From Agarophyton chilense (Eukaryota; Rhodophyta; Florideophyceae; Gracilariales; Gracilariaceae), in NCBI GenBank assembly GCA_030374765.1, contig JARGXX010000117.1, positions 372,001 through 436,000 on the forward strand: a DNA stretch of 64,000 nucleotides, given 5' to 3'. The notes under the pieces are model-generated. The model made no database searches. It worked only from the letters and a program-made list of their open reading frames with translations, and was not told where the DNA came from. Position numbers and translations under genes: made by a program. This document shows, piece by piece, positions 19,700-32,809 of the stretch; the stretch's first letter is position 1; the number at the start of each line of letters is the position of its first letter.

Positions 19700-22300
19700 T
19701 CTCTTATGAGCCCTAAGTCATCGGACGTTTACACCTTGTCGAGTTTATCTCTAATGGGGTGGGACCAGCGTATATCGATGGTGCATTGCCTTCGCCACTG
19801 TACGTGGACCGTAGAACTTGGATTAGAACGGGGCCTTTTAACGATCGGGTTTAAACCTTTTCCATGTACCACTAATACTTCATCTCCAACCTTGAAACGA
19901 TGGTTGTACTTCGTATCATCTTGACGTTCGGGCTGCTCTACAACCCCAATGGCACGACGAATGGTTCCTACCATGATCTCGTGCCAGCGACTATCTAGTG
20001 TATAGCGCTCAATAAGAAGAGAAGGGTCCTGTGTATGCATTCTTTGGTGATATGCGATTGAGCAGCTCAAATGGTGACATTCCTTCCGCCATACGGCGAC
20101 GTCTGTATCCATACAGAACACAATCTAAAAACTCATCTAAATCCTTTTTCTTATCAAATACTGACTTACCGGTCTCCTTTCTTATTGTTCCTACCATTCG
20201 TTCAGCCCTGCCACTGGACATTGGGTCATATGCTAGTACTGACAATAGAGATATTTCTTTCTAGTCCATGAAATTCTTGACAGTGACAGTCTGTGCTTCG
20301 AAAGAGATAAAAGTGTCACATACTTGGGTATAAGAAAGCTCAAATGCTTCAACTATTTTGGATTTAACAAATTTTAGCACGATTGCAGCCGTCTGGGGCT
20401 TAGCGGTCAGATCGACAGGCCATGCTGTCAGGTGCTCAGCTCTGAGTAGCGCAAAACAAATTACCTGCTTCGTGCTAGGCAGAGGACCCGGAAAATCCAT
20501 TGAGAAGGTGCTAAATAAGTTTTTCCGAGAAGCACGGTGGTCCTCACGGTAGCCTATCACAGGGGTTATGCGCTGACAACCATCACCACTTTGAACGTAT
20601 GAAACTATGTCAGTGAACATTTGTGGCCGCCTAAACCTGTCACGTATGACCTTCTTTGTAGATTCAATGATCCAGTGTCTCACGTCATCTTGAAAAGATC
20701 TTAAAGTCTTCGGGCGTGTTTCTATTGGTGGAATCGGCGTTAGGCCGTCTTTTGTGCGTCGCAATAGCTTTGATTCGCAAACGAGGAAGTTTTTGGCGTT
20801 TATCGTAATTGCAGCTGGGTTCTTTTGGGTCATTAGCACCCACAAACATATTGCTGAGGTAGCGTTTGTTATCAGAACAGAAAAGACCTAGAGTATCGAA
20901 AGGTGTTATTACGACACCATCTTCAGCGTTGTGTATGTGGGAGGGATTGGAGGCTTCTTCTTTTGCAAATCTAGAGAAGTACTCCGCCGCGGCGTTCCTT
21001 TTCCCAGGCCTATAGACGATCTCCAATTCATAATCAAAAAGAAGGTCGAGCCATCGAGCTAGCCTGTCACAAATTTCTTTCTTCTTAAAGGCATAGCTGA
21101 GAGCTTGGTGGTGCGCGACGAACGGAAACGGTTTTGCCCCTAGCAATGATAAACGAAACTTTTTCAGTGCGAAGACAACTGCTAATGCTTCCCTCTCTCA
21201 CACCTAGTAGTTGCGTTCCGATACGTTCATAATCCGACTGGCGAACTTAACGGGGTGAAACATAACATCTCCCTTTTTCTGTGCTAGCACGGCTCCCAGG
21301 GCCAAAGAAGATGCGTCCGCTTCAACGAGAAAAAAGGAGCTGAAGTGTGGAAAGGCGGGAGCCGGGGGTAATCCGAATTTTTCTTTCAATGATTGGAGAG
21401 TTATAATCATCTCTGGGGTGAAGTCAGCTTTCGTTTTCCAGAGGTCGCTGCGTGAAGAGGAGCCGATGTGTTTGCGAAATTTTTGATTAATTGATGGTAA
21501 GAACTTTTCAACACAAGAAAACTACGAAGCTCGCTAGTTGTCGTGGGCGGCGGTGCTTCCTGGGTCAGCGGTAGTTTGTTCATGTCAAAAGATACTACGC
21601 TAGAGTCGATCATATGCCTAGCAGGAAAATGCGGGGTTGAGCGAAATCGCACTTCGAGATCTTGATTTTTAATCCATTGTCCGAAATAATTTTGGTAACT
21701 TTTTTACGTGCCTCAGGTGCTCTTTCATAGACTTTAGGAAGATGACCACTTCGTCTTTCTAGACGCGCGCGAACTAGATTTTCCCCAGAATAGAGTCCAT
21801 CATCCGCTGAAAGGTAGAAGGAGCATTCAACAGTCCAAAAGACATGACCTCAAATTGGAAAGTTGCCTTGCGGCAAAAAAGGTGGTCATTTCCTTACATC
21901 TGGCAGCCATTCTGATCTGCCAATATTCGCAGAAGAGAGATCGAGAGTAGTGAAAAAGCTACAAACACCTAATTCGTTAATTATCTGATCCATATGCGAG
22001 AGTGGCCAACGGTCCGGTTTCATGATAATATTAAAAGCACGTTGGTCTACACGGAACCTAGGGTCTCCATATATCTCCTTGTTTATTACTACTGGAAATG
22101 AACAAGTCGAAGAACAATTGCTGATGATACCGGCTTCTAACAGGCGGTCTACTTCTTTTCGAATTCCTTCATTGTACTTTGGTGGCAACCTTCGAACGCG
22201 GGACCTGATTGGTCTATTCAGATAAGCGCGCTTTGTATTGGCGCTGGCCCAGATTCGGAAGGTATCATTCGGTCCGAATTGCGTATACCTCTCCATGAAG
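19700..22300 (-). mobile_element. Ty3/gypsy pol remnant F (RT, RNase H, integrase)
   Basis: On the minus strand, RT lies at about 22300-21900 (GIRKEVDRLLEAGIISNCSS, FRVDQRAFN, FFTTLDLSS). The thumb is at about 21650-21450 (TTTSELRSFLVLKSSYHQLI) and RNase H at about 21410-20930 (FLVEADASSLALGAVLAQKK, YRPGKRNAAAEYFSRF). Integrase lies at about 20850-20000 (FSMDFPGPLPSTKQ, SSGRAERMVGTIRKETGK), followed by a VGDEVLVV module near 19880. No chromodomain is seen. It has many breaks and is old; gag and LTRs were not recognised. It is distinct from elements A to D. Confidence 0.8.
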
Positions 22301-22499
22301 TTGGTTGTCAGCAGTACCGTGAGAATGTGTATGGTGAGTTCCTTCTTCTCCGGGGCGACAATTGGTCACTATGAAGGACGATCGGTAGAGTTCAGTATAC
22401 AGACAGTGGTGAACGGAATGGCGCAGAATTTTCAGCCAATCTTCCATTCCAAAAATTGCGAAGCAGTAACACCTTAGTGTCCAATGAAATGAAGCGAAG

Positions 22500-25390
22500 A
22501 GCCCAAGATAGCTCACTCCCGGCGGTTGGCAAATTTAAAGCACTTCTCGACCTCATGGAATCGTGCCTGACTTCCCTAAAATTAGTTGGCTTTGTGATAG
22601 TTCCAACAGAAGATGTCGTCCGGGTTTGCGTTCGTTCTCCGAGGTACTACCTTGCAACAGATTCGTGCCCAGTGTAACGCGTACCTGACAGCACAGTTCT
22701 ATGGACGATACTCTGACTTTTAAACTCATGATCGCAATCCAATCACAGACGATGACACACGCAACTTTTGCGAAGTGTTTGAGAGTTGAATGAAGATACC
22801 CGGAGGTTTTTTACGCATTGAGGTGAAAGATCGAATGCTTCTGGAAGCAGTGTTTCCATATAGCTATAAGATGATGAAGATAACAGAGGAAGGGAGCTCT
22901 GGAGTTGGATGGGTACAGCGTGAACGGAAATGTGGTAATCAACAATTCACAAACTTTCCTGTTTTGTCTTCTGGGAAGAAGTCCTATCCGGACTTCGTTC
23001 AAACTGCGTGCTAATGGAGCACGTTCGGTATAGCATCAAGCTGCTCAATGGGCCGAAGACTGTACACCGTCTCACTGCCGCCGTAGCAAAATGGCAAAAC
23101 GTCATCAGGGTTGCCTGGAAATCCCACAACCACCAATTATGGTGGGAGGAGAATGTGCTGGTCCAAATACCGGACGGATGTTCTGTGCTCTCGCTACGGT
23201 TTGGATCACGCCGTTACGTGAAATGGAACATGGAAAAAATGAAAGGTACGAGAGGTGGTCCACAGCTAGTGGTGATCAAGACGCAGTCGCGAAAGATGAT
23301 CGATATCGGTGTCCAGAATTCACTATCGAAACCAAAAGAGCTCTTCAGCGCCTTCTATCTACGTCGATGTCTATTAAAATTGGCACAGGGTTGGCGTTAA
23401 CTTCATGTCACTTTGATAAGCTCATGTATCGCTTGAGTGTTTGCGACGAAGTCCTAAACTCGTGTATGTTTTTCTTGAAAAAAGAAAATTTCGACCGCGT
23501 TCCTTGCGTTGATGTAAGCTCCGATGCTGACGGGCCCTCCAAATGGTACAATCGATTTTTTGGGGGTCGTAAGAGGTCCAAACTCCTCGCGATGAACTCC
23601 TTTCTTTTCCATCGTATACAAAAGAGGTACCCTTTGCAAACGAAGGCCGGTCATAGATGGCTTATAGAAGTTCATGCCTCACTTCTGTATATGTATATTA
23701 TCTTGACCTCTGTGTTCATAACAGTGAGAGAGCATCTGGGTATTGGTTGTTGTTGGTCTTTCGACACAATGCATCTTTTATCTGGATTCAATGCATGATC
23801 CGAATTCTATTCGAGTCGTTCAACCGACCGTAGTATGATTGAAGGCTCAGATTGAACAGCGTTTTTAAATCGTCGGACCGGCAACTTATGGTCTCGAAGA
23901 CTGGGCGTCTTTTTAGCATTCAAGTTTTGTACCGCAACAACTTCACAATACGTCTTGAGCGGTATTTATTATGCACATGGCGGGGTGCGTTGAGCGCACG
24001 CTTTCCCTTCTTCAAAGAATGCAAGGGTTCTTCGTTAACGCCAAGCGCTTTTCCTCTCATCCGCGGGCGAAAGTAGAAGGAAGTAACTGTCGCAAGGTTG
24101 ACCAACAGATGTAACCCCAAAGTCAGGCGTTTGTGAAATTCGAAAAGCACGATACCGTCACTAGGAGGGCCATCTTCTGCATTTTACGGAAGAGCCCATA
24201 CGAAACCTTCGCCCTCCTCTGATATTGAAACCAAAACATTCCCGACAAAAACAAACGCAACGATTTTGCTTGATGAAGACTCCACACACAAAAATGCCGA
24301 GGATGATGAAATACTCCGATACTGATTCCTAAAGCCATAGAAGTTAGTTCCTGGTAAGCTGCTATCCGGTCGATGCCAAACTATTCGCTACTTTTTTGAA
24401 TTCCCTCTTAACACGAACTTCGTATTGGATTTGAAATTCCATTGAAAAGCAGATTGGTATCGTACAGATGTAGTTTAACGGCACTTTCTATAGAAGTAGT
24501 AATCAAAGAAAGTATTTCAAAACGATGAGCAACTGGAGCACAGCCGCACGAAGCTCCATCGCAAACCAAACCAAGAGTTGTAAAAGGAGAGTAAACATCA
24601 ATGTCACTAGATGGGGAATTTTGGTGCAAACATGAGCTTGCACAGAGTGAAAGAAGTTTGTCCAAGGTGAAGAACTGGTTTCTTTGCAGGTTGTCACCGA
24701 ACCGTAGACCGGTACCACCATAGATGACTCTGTGGATGGTTCGGCAACAATCCTCCCCCTCTCGGTTAGAAAAGCGTGCTCTTGCTTCTCTTTTGACTTG
24801 GCTTTCGACAATTGGGTCGATGTTGAACCCCAATCCGCCATTGGGGTAAAGCTCGTCTACGGGGATGTGGTTTGCAAGGAGCAAAACCTGCCCCTAAAGT
24901 GCCGTTCAGCAGGGTTGTGGATGTTGGACCCCAGCTTCTGATTGGCCGGAAGGTCGACTCCGGCGACGCCGTATCAAGTCGGCACTCAACTCAAAAGCTT
25001 TAGTGCATCTAAAACATATCTAAACAGAAACAAAAGCGCATCCAACGTGTAGGGAGTACTGCATGGCACATCATGGGTGCATCCTGCTCACCTTCACGTA
25101 TTCTTCAAAAAATATTTCCACAACTATTGTACATCACCGGGACATCATGACGCACATCAATTCATTTATGGTGTATCTTCTGCATATTAAAAGGATATCA
25201 AGGTGCCTCACTAGGTCTTCGAGACCATTGTTCAAGGATTGTCAATCCTCTCTGTGTACTTTAAATTGCTAATGATTCTGACTCACTTTTTGTAGAGTCG
25301 CGTATTGCATTCGTCACAACCCATTGAAATCAGGAACCCACCCGGGTGGAATAAAGCTTCACCTCACCGTGAGAAGGGACTTCTTGTGAC
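22500..25390. other. no gene recognised; possible decayed retroelement
   Basis: Several overlapping frames exist on both strands, the longest being 23091-23798 (+, about 235 residues) and 24408-24884 (-, about 158 residues, containing GGLGFNIDPIVESQVKREAR). None shows a domain I know. Since F pol lies immediately left on the minus strand, its gag would be expected here, but I cannot show it. Confidence 0.3.
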
Positions 25391-25649
25391 CGGCTATGCC
25401 ATGTGATTGTTTTGGAATCGGACGCGCCTGTGTAAACTGTGCCCAGAATAAAAACAAACTTAGGACATACTTAAAAAACTTAATATTATTCCTCGCAAGG
25501 TTTTCATTGGAGTTCGATGCGATTTACATTATTGAAAACCAATCAAAAGATCAAGAAGTAATCAGTATTTACTGGTACTATCCAACAGGTTATAAAATTG
25601 CTTCGATCTGTCCCTCTAAAGGGAATTACCGCAGTCATGGTACTACCAT

Positions 25650-25702
25650 CCAGTGGGTCAATATTATTTGTACTACTAGTACAAATAATATGGACCCACT
25701 GG
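25650..25702. repeat. near-perfect 53-base palindrome
   Basis: Arms 25650-25675 and 25677-25702 pair over 26 bases with one mismatch and a single central base. It lies inside the decayed integrase region of element C, between two recognisable integrase blocks. Confidence 0.85.
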
Positions 25703-26059
25703 ATTTTCATGTATGGTCTACGATTGAAGTGGTTCTCTGAGAATGGATTGCAGTTTACACATCATTTCTTTTAAGATGTTGCCCGAATCCTGGATACAAA
25801 GAAGTTGTAAATGAGCATGTGGAATGGTTCAAAAAAACAATATTCAGTGCGCTGAGATCTTGGGTTGCGGAGTACTCCAAATCTTTTGACCTCTACATGG
25901 ATGCAATCCCATATGCGTACAAAAATTATGTTTATCGGGTAACGTCACTGCCGCCGTTGGATCTAGTGCTCTATAGGAAGCCACCTATTCTGGCTGTCGA
26001 GGCTAAGCCAAGATGGGATTGTTACCCCTCTCCAGGTTCGAACCGGACAACGTGAAATG

Positions 26060-28570
26060 AATAGCTCATCAAGATGGTTTCTGTCGCCCTTACCTCAATG
26101 AAGAGGGCGCAGAATCCTTACAGGCGTAATGTTGACCGTTGCGTTCGCGAGCCCTTTCCTCAACTACATGGTGGTGAATATTTATTCCTCTGTAAAGAAT
26201 TCTAGAATCTGAACAAAGAGCGTCGTCAAAATTTTTCGCCAATTGCGAGGGGACCGTACTGGGTGATATCAGTTCAAGAAGGCACCATCGTTCTGCAAAT
26301 AGACTATTAACACGAACGGGCATCACACGGTAGTGTTTGCCAAGCTTCCAATCCTATGCAGAAAACAAGCCCTGCTCCGAGCTCTCGTACCGAAGCCCTG
26401 ATAACACCGGATCATACTGATATATCGGCTACGCTCCGGTTGCAACCCTCGGTACCAACGCACTCACATCGTGGCTTAATGAAAAACGACAACCCAGATA
26501 CAACAGAGCCCCCCGAAAATACCCTTTTACTCTCTCGAACTATCCCTAGTTCCTCTAATCTAGTTAAATCCTCGCCGAGAGTTATGACCGCTGCCGCAAT
26601 ATCGCACACGTAAGAGTCCTAGAAGGCAAACAACTCCATTTCAGTTGCTCCGGCTTTAGCTGGATTTAACCAACAGGATGTGCTTTACAATGATATAGAA
26701 TTAAAAACTGGGAGTGCTAAGGTTTGAGCAACGACGTAATCTGATACAACACATCCGGTGAAGACAGAAGTCAGAAAGGTTTCCCCTGCCAAGGACACCG
26801 CTACGCCAGATTGTACCGTGCCTGCCCAAAACCTTACCTAAATATGAGAACATGCTATTTGCCCTCACGAGATGCGAAACTTAAGTACCCTCGTTAAGTC
26901 TATTTCGGCTCAACGGTACACGGGAGACGACGACAACGAACCCGCCAGGGACACCCCGTCATAGGTTCATACTGCATTTTATCTCTTTGGAAACATACAG
27001 AAAACTTCATGTAGGAAGTCAGAATGAGATACGGTGAAGGTGAGTGAATTGTACATTTTAGATATGAAGCTTTTGGAGTGCCTAGAATTCTCGTTTTTTG
27101 GGGTATACGTAGTGCTTATCTGCCGGTGCTCGTTGTGGCCGCCATCTTTGGGTGCGACGCTATGGGCCATACTTTAAAGTATACATCTGCAGTAATGAGC
27201 CTTTTTGCGTTCCTGAATGGCCCAAATAGATGAAATGAGATAAAAATATTTAGATATAAACTTCTTCTTGTTGATGTTTTTAGACAAGCACAACCAAAGA
27301 ATTGTCTGAATGGTCACTTGGGGTCAGACCCCCTGGCTTTCGGTCAAACAATCCGGATTTGTAACGATTTCTTCGGCATTTCCACTTCTGTGGTAACCAG
27401 AAGCAGGCGTTTACAATCTCTACTAGGCTTCCCGAGGAGACGTAATAACAAAAAGATACGTTTCACTCTACACCCGAAGCTGGCCTCTTGCGGGAAAGTT
27501 TCCGCGGCACCACTTGCGGGAGATTCCCGTTCAGTACTAGATCCTAAATTGCCACCAAGTCTTTACGACCGTCACAGGCTTTTCATTCTGTGGGGGCTTT
27601 CTAGACAGACCCAGTACCGTTGGTACTCAAAGACCGTCCCCCTTCTACGCTTCGGGCGCTTCAATGGATACAGTGGTCTGACAGGGGGTGCTCTGCCCAG
27701 CGGCTGACGCCTTACTAGACCCCTGTATTCCCAGAAATGTCTCAGAGGTTATTGATTGTGTATGGGGTTGCTCTTCTAAGGGCAGCCGCCTCACTGGATC
27801 CCAGGCGGCAAACGCCTCACCTTTTCTTCAAGTGGAAGGGCTCGAAGCCAAAGAAAATAAAGTCTTAGGGTGTCAATTGATAGTTGAAGTCGTCCAAGAG
27901 AGAACTTGGAGGCATCGGAGCCCTTTCTTTATAGATCTAGAACCTCCAAAATGAAGCTCAAACGCATTACTAGTCGATAGTTAGTACTATGTGCTTTCAG
28001 GTCACTCTAATCGCTTTTAGCAGCGTTTAAAGTAGCACAATAATCAATAAAAATATAAAAACCAGATTAATTTCCTTAATGGGCCATTATGGCTTTCGAC
28101 GCCAGCGATGTAATACACAGTGCAGACACTGCCGGCACTCCATAAACATTTGTCCCAGTATTGCTGGAACACTGTACGACTTACGGGATCAACACTCGTT
28201 CAACAGTTCTGAGACAGCGAAACCCCGTGACAGGTTAGGGGGCGCTTGTTTGTGTTCTCCAGACCATTAGGATTAACGCTTCATGCCTAGTGGCCCGTGA
28301 GAACTGATACCCTGAACAGGGGGTGTATGCACAGCTCCTCCGTGTCGACGAAGCTCCCAGCCTCTGGCAGAGGCTCCCCAATGGTACTATCAATACTTCC
28401 GCCGAGCGGTTTGTAGCCCGCTCGGAAACGGAGAGGCCCTTCTAGACCCAAAATATGCTGAGATCGCATTCAGACTTACTAGACTCGAGTTTAAACGCCC
28501 AATGCGTTAGATAAACCCCTCCGAACGCCCCTGACATCGGCTATTTCTAATAGCACGATGTAGACTTTTC
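26060..28570. other. linker region of element C plus unassigned sequence
   Basis: The first 600 bases keep a Pro/Ser/Thr-rich sense frame like the pol-chromodomain linkers of the other elements. From about 27200 to 28000 there are sense frames (27318-27707, 27688-27954) with no motif I know, perhaps an inserted repeat. Nothing is identified at 28000-28570. Confidence 0.35.
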
Positions 28571-28578
28571 TAGGTCAA

Positions 28579-28750
28579 TAATGGTAGAAGGAATTGAGGA
28601 ACACGGTGTCTATCCCCAGCAGTTGGTAGTTGATCGTATCGTAAAGCACGAGGTATCTCTCGACGAAATGCTAATGTATCGCATCCTATGGTACTGGTAT
28701 CTCCCTGATGGAGAGACTTGAGATCCAATAAAAAACTTTGAGGGTTAAAA
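28579..28750 (+). pseudogene. element C chromodomain
   Basis: GVYPQQLVVDRIVKHEVSLD followed by YRILWYWYLPDGET matches the element A chromodomain in order and spacing. It lies before the purine-rich tract and the antisense blocks, the same layout as in A. This is part of a broken element. Confidence 0.75.
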
Positions 28751-29286
28751 GTCATCTTCTATTACCGAAGAACCCGGTCTTTCTTGCTCGTAAGGCTTAA
28801 AAACGCCCACCCGGACAAACGGAAGTCGCTACAGAAAAGTGCATATGAGCCCAGGTCACGATTGGTTATCCAACACTCAAAAGAGTGAACGTAAGAACGA
28901 TGAGTTTGTATGAAAGAGAAGAGAGAAATTGATTTATGTGATCTTCTGTCTTTCCAACACTACTATATAATGGTTTTGAAATAATGTACGACGTCCACTT
29001 AAAAAGATCCGAGAATGAAAAGAAGTTTGGAAAAGAAGCTCGAATTCGGAAAAAAATCCTAGAAAGGAAGGAAATAAGGACAGAGAAGAAATTCAAAGTC
29101 GAGTAGAAATTCTAGAAAGGAAGAAAATATGTATGAAGATGGAGCTCAAAATCGAGAAGAATTAATTCGTAGAAAACGTGAAAAAAAGTAGGAAGCAGAA
29201 GAAATAAGTACCGCACAAAGTTTATCAGGATAATGCACCCACGGACCAAAACAAAGGGAGGAACATGATCACCTTGGTTCAGCTTC

Positions 29287-29774
29287 CTAGTACACTGAGG
29301 GGTCAGCACCTTTTGAGGTCCGGTTTTTGTCGAAGTTAAGGCTGCCTTTTGCCAGGAGGTCATTGATGTTCCGAAAGCCAACCAGCGCTTGCGATTCTGT
29401 ATTTTTTGCTTCATTCCCCTGGTATACGGTGTGATAATTCCAGTCCACTAATGCAGCGTAATCTTCGGAAAACACGAAACCCTCAGGGTAAGAATGCTGA
29501 AAGAAGCGCTCTTGGCGACACATCGCTTGTGCATGCCGATCTGAGATCAAGTGTCTTCCAAGAATTGGTAGTAAAAGGAAAACCCAGCATGGCTGTAAGT
29601 GCGTCCAGGAAACCGATTAATTTTGCTCGTCGCCAATTCTGGTTGATTGTCCATCGGAACGTGAACACAATCCATTTTAACAATCATTTCGATAACGGAA
29701 AGAAGTTCGTTCAAGTTTTCTTGGGATCCCAATGAGATGCACAGATCCAACTGTCGAATAAAAGAGCGTAGCAA
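29287..29774 (-). pseudogene. element C antisense coding region, homologous to that of A
   Basis: Minus-strand blocks match element A in the same order: LLLRSFIRQLDLCISLGS (A: MLRTIMRQIDLVPALGS), HVPMDNQPE (A: RVPVANQPA), FSFYYQFLE (A: NWVYYNPFE) and GFVFSEDYAALVD (A: GFIYTDDYEYEPPVD). Further upstream, to about 29930, LVAAEW and HRIW also match. Similarity is at protein level with clearly diverged DNA. This is the main evidence that the antisense frame is, or was, a real protein gene. It is part of a broken element. Confidence 0.7.
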
Positions 29775-29999
29775 CAGTGGGATTTACCAAATGCGATGGA
29801 TGTCGGAAACTTCCTATGGAAGAGAAACAGCAACACAAGCTCTCCACTCCGCTGCAACAAGTTACAATAGACCGATTAAGGATCGCAGAGTAATCTTAGA
29901 CCAATATGAAAGAGACTACGAATAAACTCTGCAAACCACCCAAGAGAGCCTTCAGGGCGACCCCATTACATAAAAAGTCCGGCATATTCAGCGCCCATC

Positions 30000-32360
30000 G
30001 CCTTTTTGCGAGGTCATTTTAAATCCATGTGAGGTATTGGATAAGATATCAGCTAAAGAAGCAATCTGAACAACTGAATAGGTGAATATTATGCTGTTCG
30101 TTTACATCTTCGTTATGCTCTTCAACTCTTTTCACAAAATAGAAACGGAAACTGCTCCAGCCTAGTATTTTTATCGCTTTCGCATTTTTTAGAATATTGG
30201 AGGACAAGTTTTTCTCCCACTATAATCGAAACGACCACAAATTAACCAAATTTGGCAAGGATTAAAAGACTGGATAGAAAGAAATTCCTCGCAGTATACA
30301 TAAACTTGAAGCCTGGAAATTAAAAGCTGATAAAAAGGAATATGAGTGGCGATTGAAAAAGTCGATTGTGTTTATATTGGATGGTGGGAACAAGATCTCG
30401 TTTTGTTTTCTACATTTTGAGCTCGTGCTTTTGGTTTCAACCGGTTTCGGCATTTGTGAAATACTTTTTTGCTTCGTATGCGGAAGTTAATGAGCATCAC
30501 CTTTATTTTTAGCACTTTCTTCTGTTTCAACCGGTTTTGAAATTTCTGAAACTTTTCGTTTCGTATGAAAACTAAATGAACATGCTCGAAGAATAGTAAT
30601 TGTGTCTAGAACTTTATAAATATAACATTTTCAACGGTTTAAACGCATTGGTAATGGTATGGTTGAGTTTGCATGCTCCTACTATATCAGTTTCAATAAC
30701 ATGCCAGTTGAAATGTACCGCTCTATCATGGGGATATTTTCATATCCATGCTCTCACGTTTAAAACCGCAAAAGCATAAAAAAGTCTCTGATATCCTAAA
30801 CACAGCTACTCAACACCACCAGAGGACCAAGTTATAATTATTGGCGACTGGTAGACTTGTGTAACTCCCAATGTTTGAAGGAATACTCCGTCAGGATCTT
30901 CGAACAGAACCTATAATACACTGCCAATAATCATATCTAATGGTCCTTCCAAAATAAGTCAACTCTCTAGAATATCTGGAAGTCATTGAAAACTCGGAAG
31001 TGAACGAGATGGAGGATATTGTGCGTAATACATGTGAGGAGAACAATTGCGCTTTTAAGTACTCAATCTTTTTTTATTTCGGACGGGAATTTCGACGTGG
31101 AGATACAGAAAAACTCCTAAAACACTATATTTGGAACGCTGTCTGTGTCCTATTATGATATAGTTCTCAAAAGCGTGAGAATCACGGCGATTAAATTAAT
31201 TAGGATACCAATGTACCATGCCTAGAAGCAGAAGTTCCAAACGGCTGTGGAATGACTGGACGGTCTGTTACCGCAAGCACTGTCAAATCATGTGGAGGGT
31301 AGAAACGGCTGGGAAAGCAGGCGGAAAACCCGCCCGGGTTACTCGCGGATCTGCGCAAACGACCAAGAAAAGAGGTTAAAAGTGCTTTTCGTTAATCCCC
31401 AAGTGTGGCGGCCTAGCTTCGATACTTAAGTGCACAGCAGCTCAGACCCTACTGTGACGCCTACCATATTCTAAATTAAAACTTAATAATTACAATCACT
31501 GATCCAGCTCTTCGTCCACATGTATACGTACGGTTATATCGCCGCCTGTCTTGCCCTTGGAAATTCTCCTCCATTCCTTCTACGTGTCATAAAATTTCAC
31601 ATCCGTACGGGTCTGGGGCCATACCCAGTAGGCAAGTAGTTGTTAACAGCCATGTACACAAGCTGCCCGTCGGTATACCATTCCGGCTGAACTGTGCAGT
31701 TCCACCACTTTACTACAGACCTCCCTGCTTAGAGTACTGTTTGTACTCGAAGCACGATTATCACCAGGGCCACTACCCAAATGGAGTTATTACAAAGAGG
31801 GGGCTGGGAACCCCGCGTGATTCAGCTAGGGGTAGCAACCAACGGTGTTCACCCACAAACGCGCGGGGCACTCGCCACCGATGTCGCCAGGATGGTATTA
31901 ACGGTGCGAGAGGGGGATCAAGACAACAGAACTCTGACCTCCTAGTGATTCGAGGAGGCGTGTGAACCGCTGCAGTGGATTGTTCCTGTCGGCACAGAGC
32001 GGGTCCAAGGTCGAATTCGAGCCACTTTCACTCCTCGCGGCAGTTCTGTGCTGTGGTCACCAAGTGACGCTCGCTTTCTGTGTGGGTGTCAGTGCTTAAA
32101 CTGGAGTCGATACGGTGCTTAATAACCTTTCAAGTACACCACGGAAGCCCGTTCTCTGTTAGAAGAGTGCACAAAACCGTATAAGGAAATTCCCTGGCCT
32201 ATAAATTTGGATCGACCCGTGTAAAGTGCGCGTAGGCCTTGGAGCCGTTCCGACCGAGCCGCGGGACATCCAACTTGTTTCTTACAGCGTTCCCGAAAGG
32301 TTAAAGCTACACATTGGTATTTATAGTCATCTTTTTTTCACACAGCGCAAGCGAATCCGT
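30000..32360. other. no gene recognised; AT-rich decayed sequence
   Basis: The expected start of the element C antisense region and its 3' LTR should lie in the left part of this stretch but are not recognisable. A degenerate tandem repeat of about 99 bp is visible at 30434 and 30533 (GTTTCAACCGGTTT). Short frames at 31741-31965 show no motif. Confidence 0.4.
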
Positions 32361-32367
32361 GCCTTTT

Positions 32368-32809
32368 TTTAACGCAATGACTGGTTGGTCAGCGTACTAG
32401 GCTCAACATGACGTAGCTTGGCAGAGCGGGTTTTAAGGTCTGTGTTCTTGACGGCGGCACTCCCAGAGTACTTGGTGCAATAGGCTGGCGTTTACTGCGT
32501 AGTCCTACAGGTCGGAGCTACGTAAACTATGGCTTGAACACCAAATGGTGAAACAAATGTACCAAAGGGGATAACTTAGTTTCCTAACGGTATTTACCCA
32601 ATTCTAAAGAAGAAGCGTCACTGGAGCCAAGTAAATATTAATGGCGACGCGCTGAGATCTCGCTTGCACTGTAAAACTATTCTATCACAACTAAGTAAAA
32701 AAAAAAAAACTCTAAATAAGTCCAGCTTAGGTCGGCCACACGTTGCGTCTGTAAGATACCTCTGGTCCTGCCGCTTCCCGGACTCAAGCGTAATTGTTGC
32801 TCCTTCACA
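32368..32809 (+). repeat. solo LTR, family E, copy 1 (plus orientation)
   Basis: About 440 bp align, in reverse orientation, with 36759-37204 over the whole length, at roughly three quarters identity by eye. Shared blocks include CGGCGGCACTCCCAGAGTAC, CTGGCGTTTACTGCGTA and the end GTTGCTCCT.. The ends are worn and no clear target duplication is seen. No internal region of this family is in the window. Confidence 0.7.

Larger units (their letters stand above)
25396..30000 (+). mobile_element. Ty3/gypsy remnant C (integrase, chromodomain, antisense coding region)
   Basis: Integrase is recognisable at about 25396-26055: a Cys-pair start (CVNCAQNKNKLRTYLKNLIL), then the C-terminal half (FKKTIFSALRSWVAEYSKSF, PLDLVLYRKPP). 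A Pro/Ser/Thr-rich linker follows at about 26356-26610. A chromodomain lies near 28580-28750 (LVVDRIVKHE..YRILWYWYLPDGET). The purine-rich tract is at 28990-29200, and antisense coding blocks homologous to element A lie at about 29287-29930. The left part of the element and both LTRs were not identified, and 27.2-28.5 kb holds other sequence. It has many breaks and is older than A or B. Confidence 0.75.

Noticed and set aside
23091-23798. 235-codon plus-strand frame
   Set aside because: It overlaps another open frame, shows no recognisable domain and sits in decayed repeat sequence. Mentioned only as part of the unassigned region.
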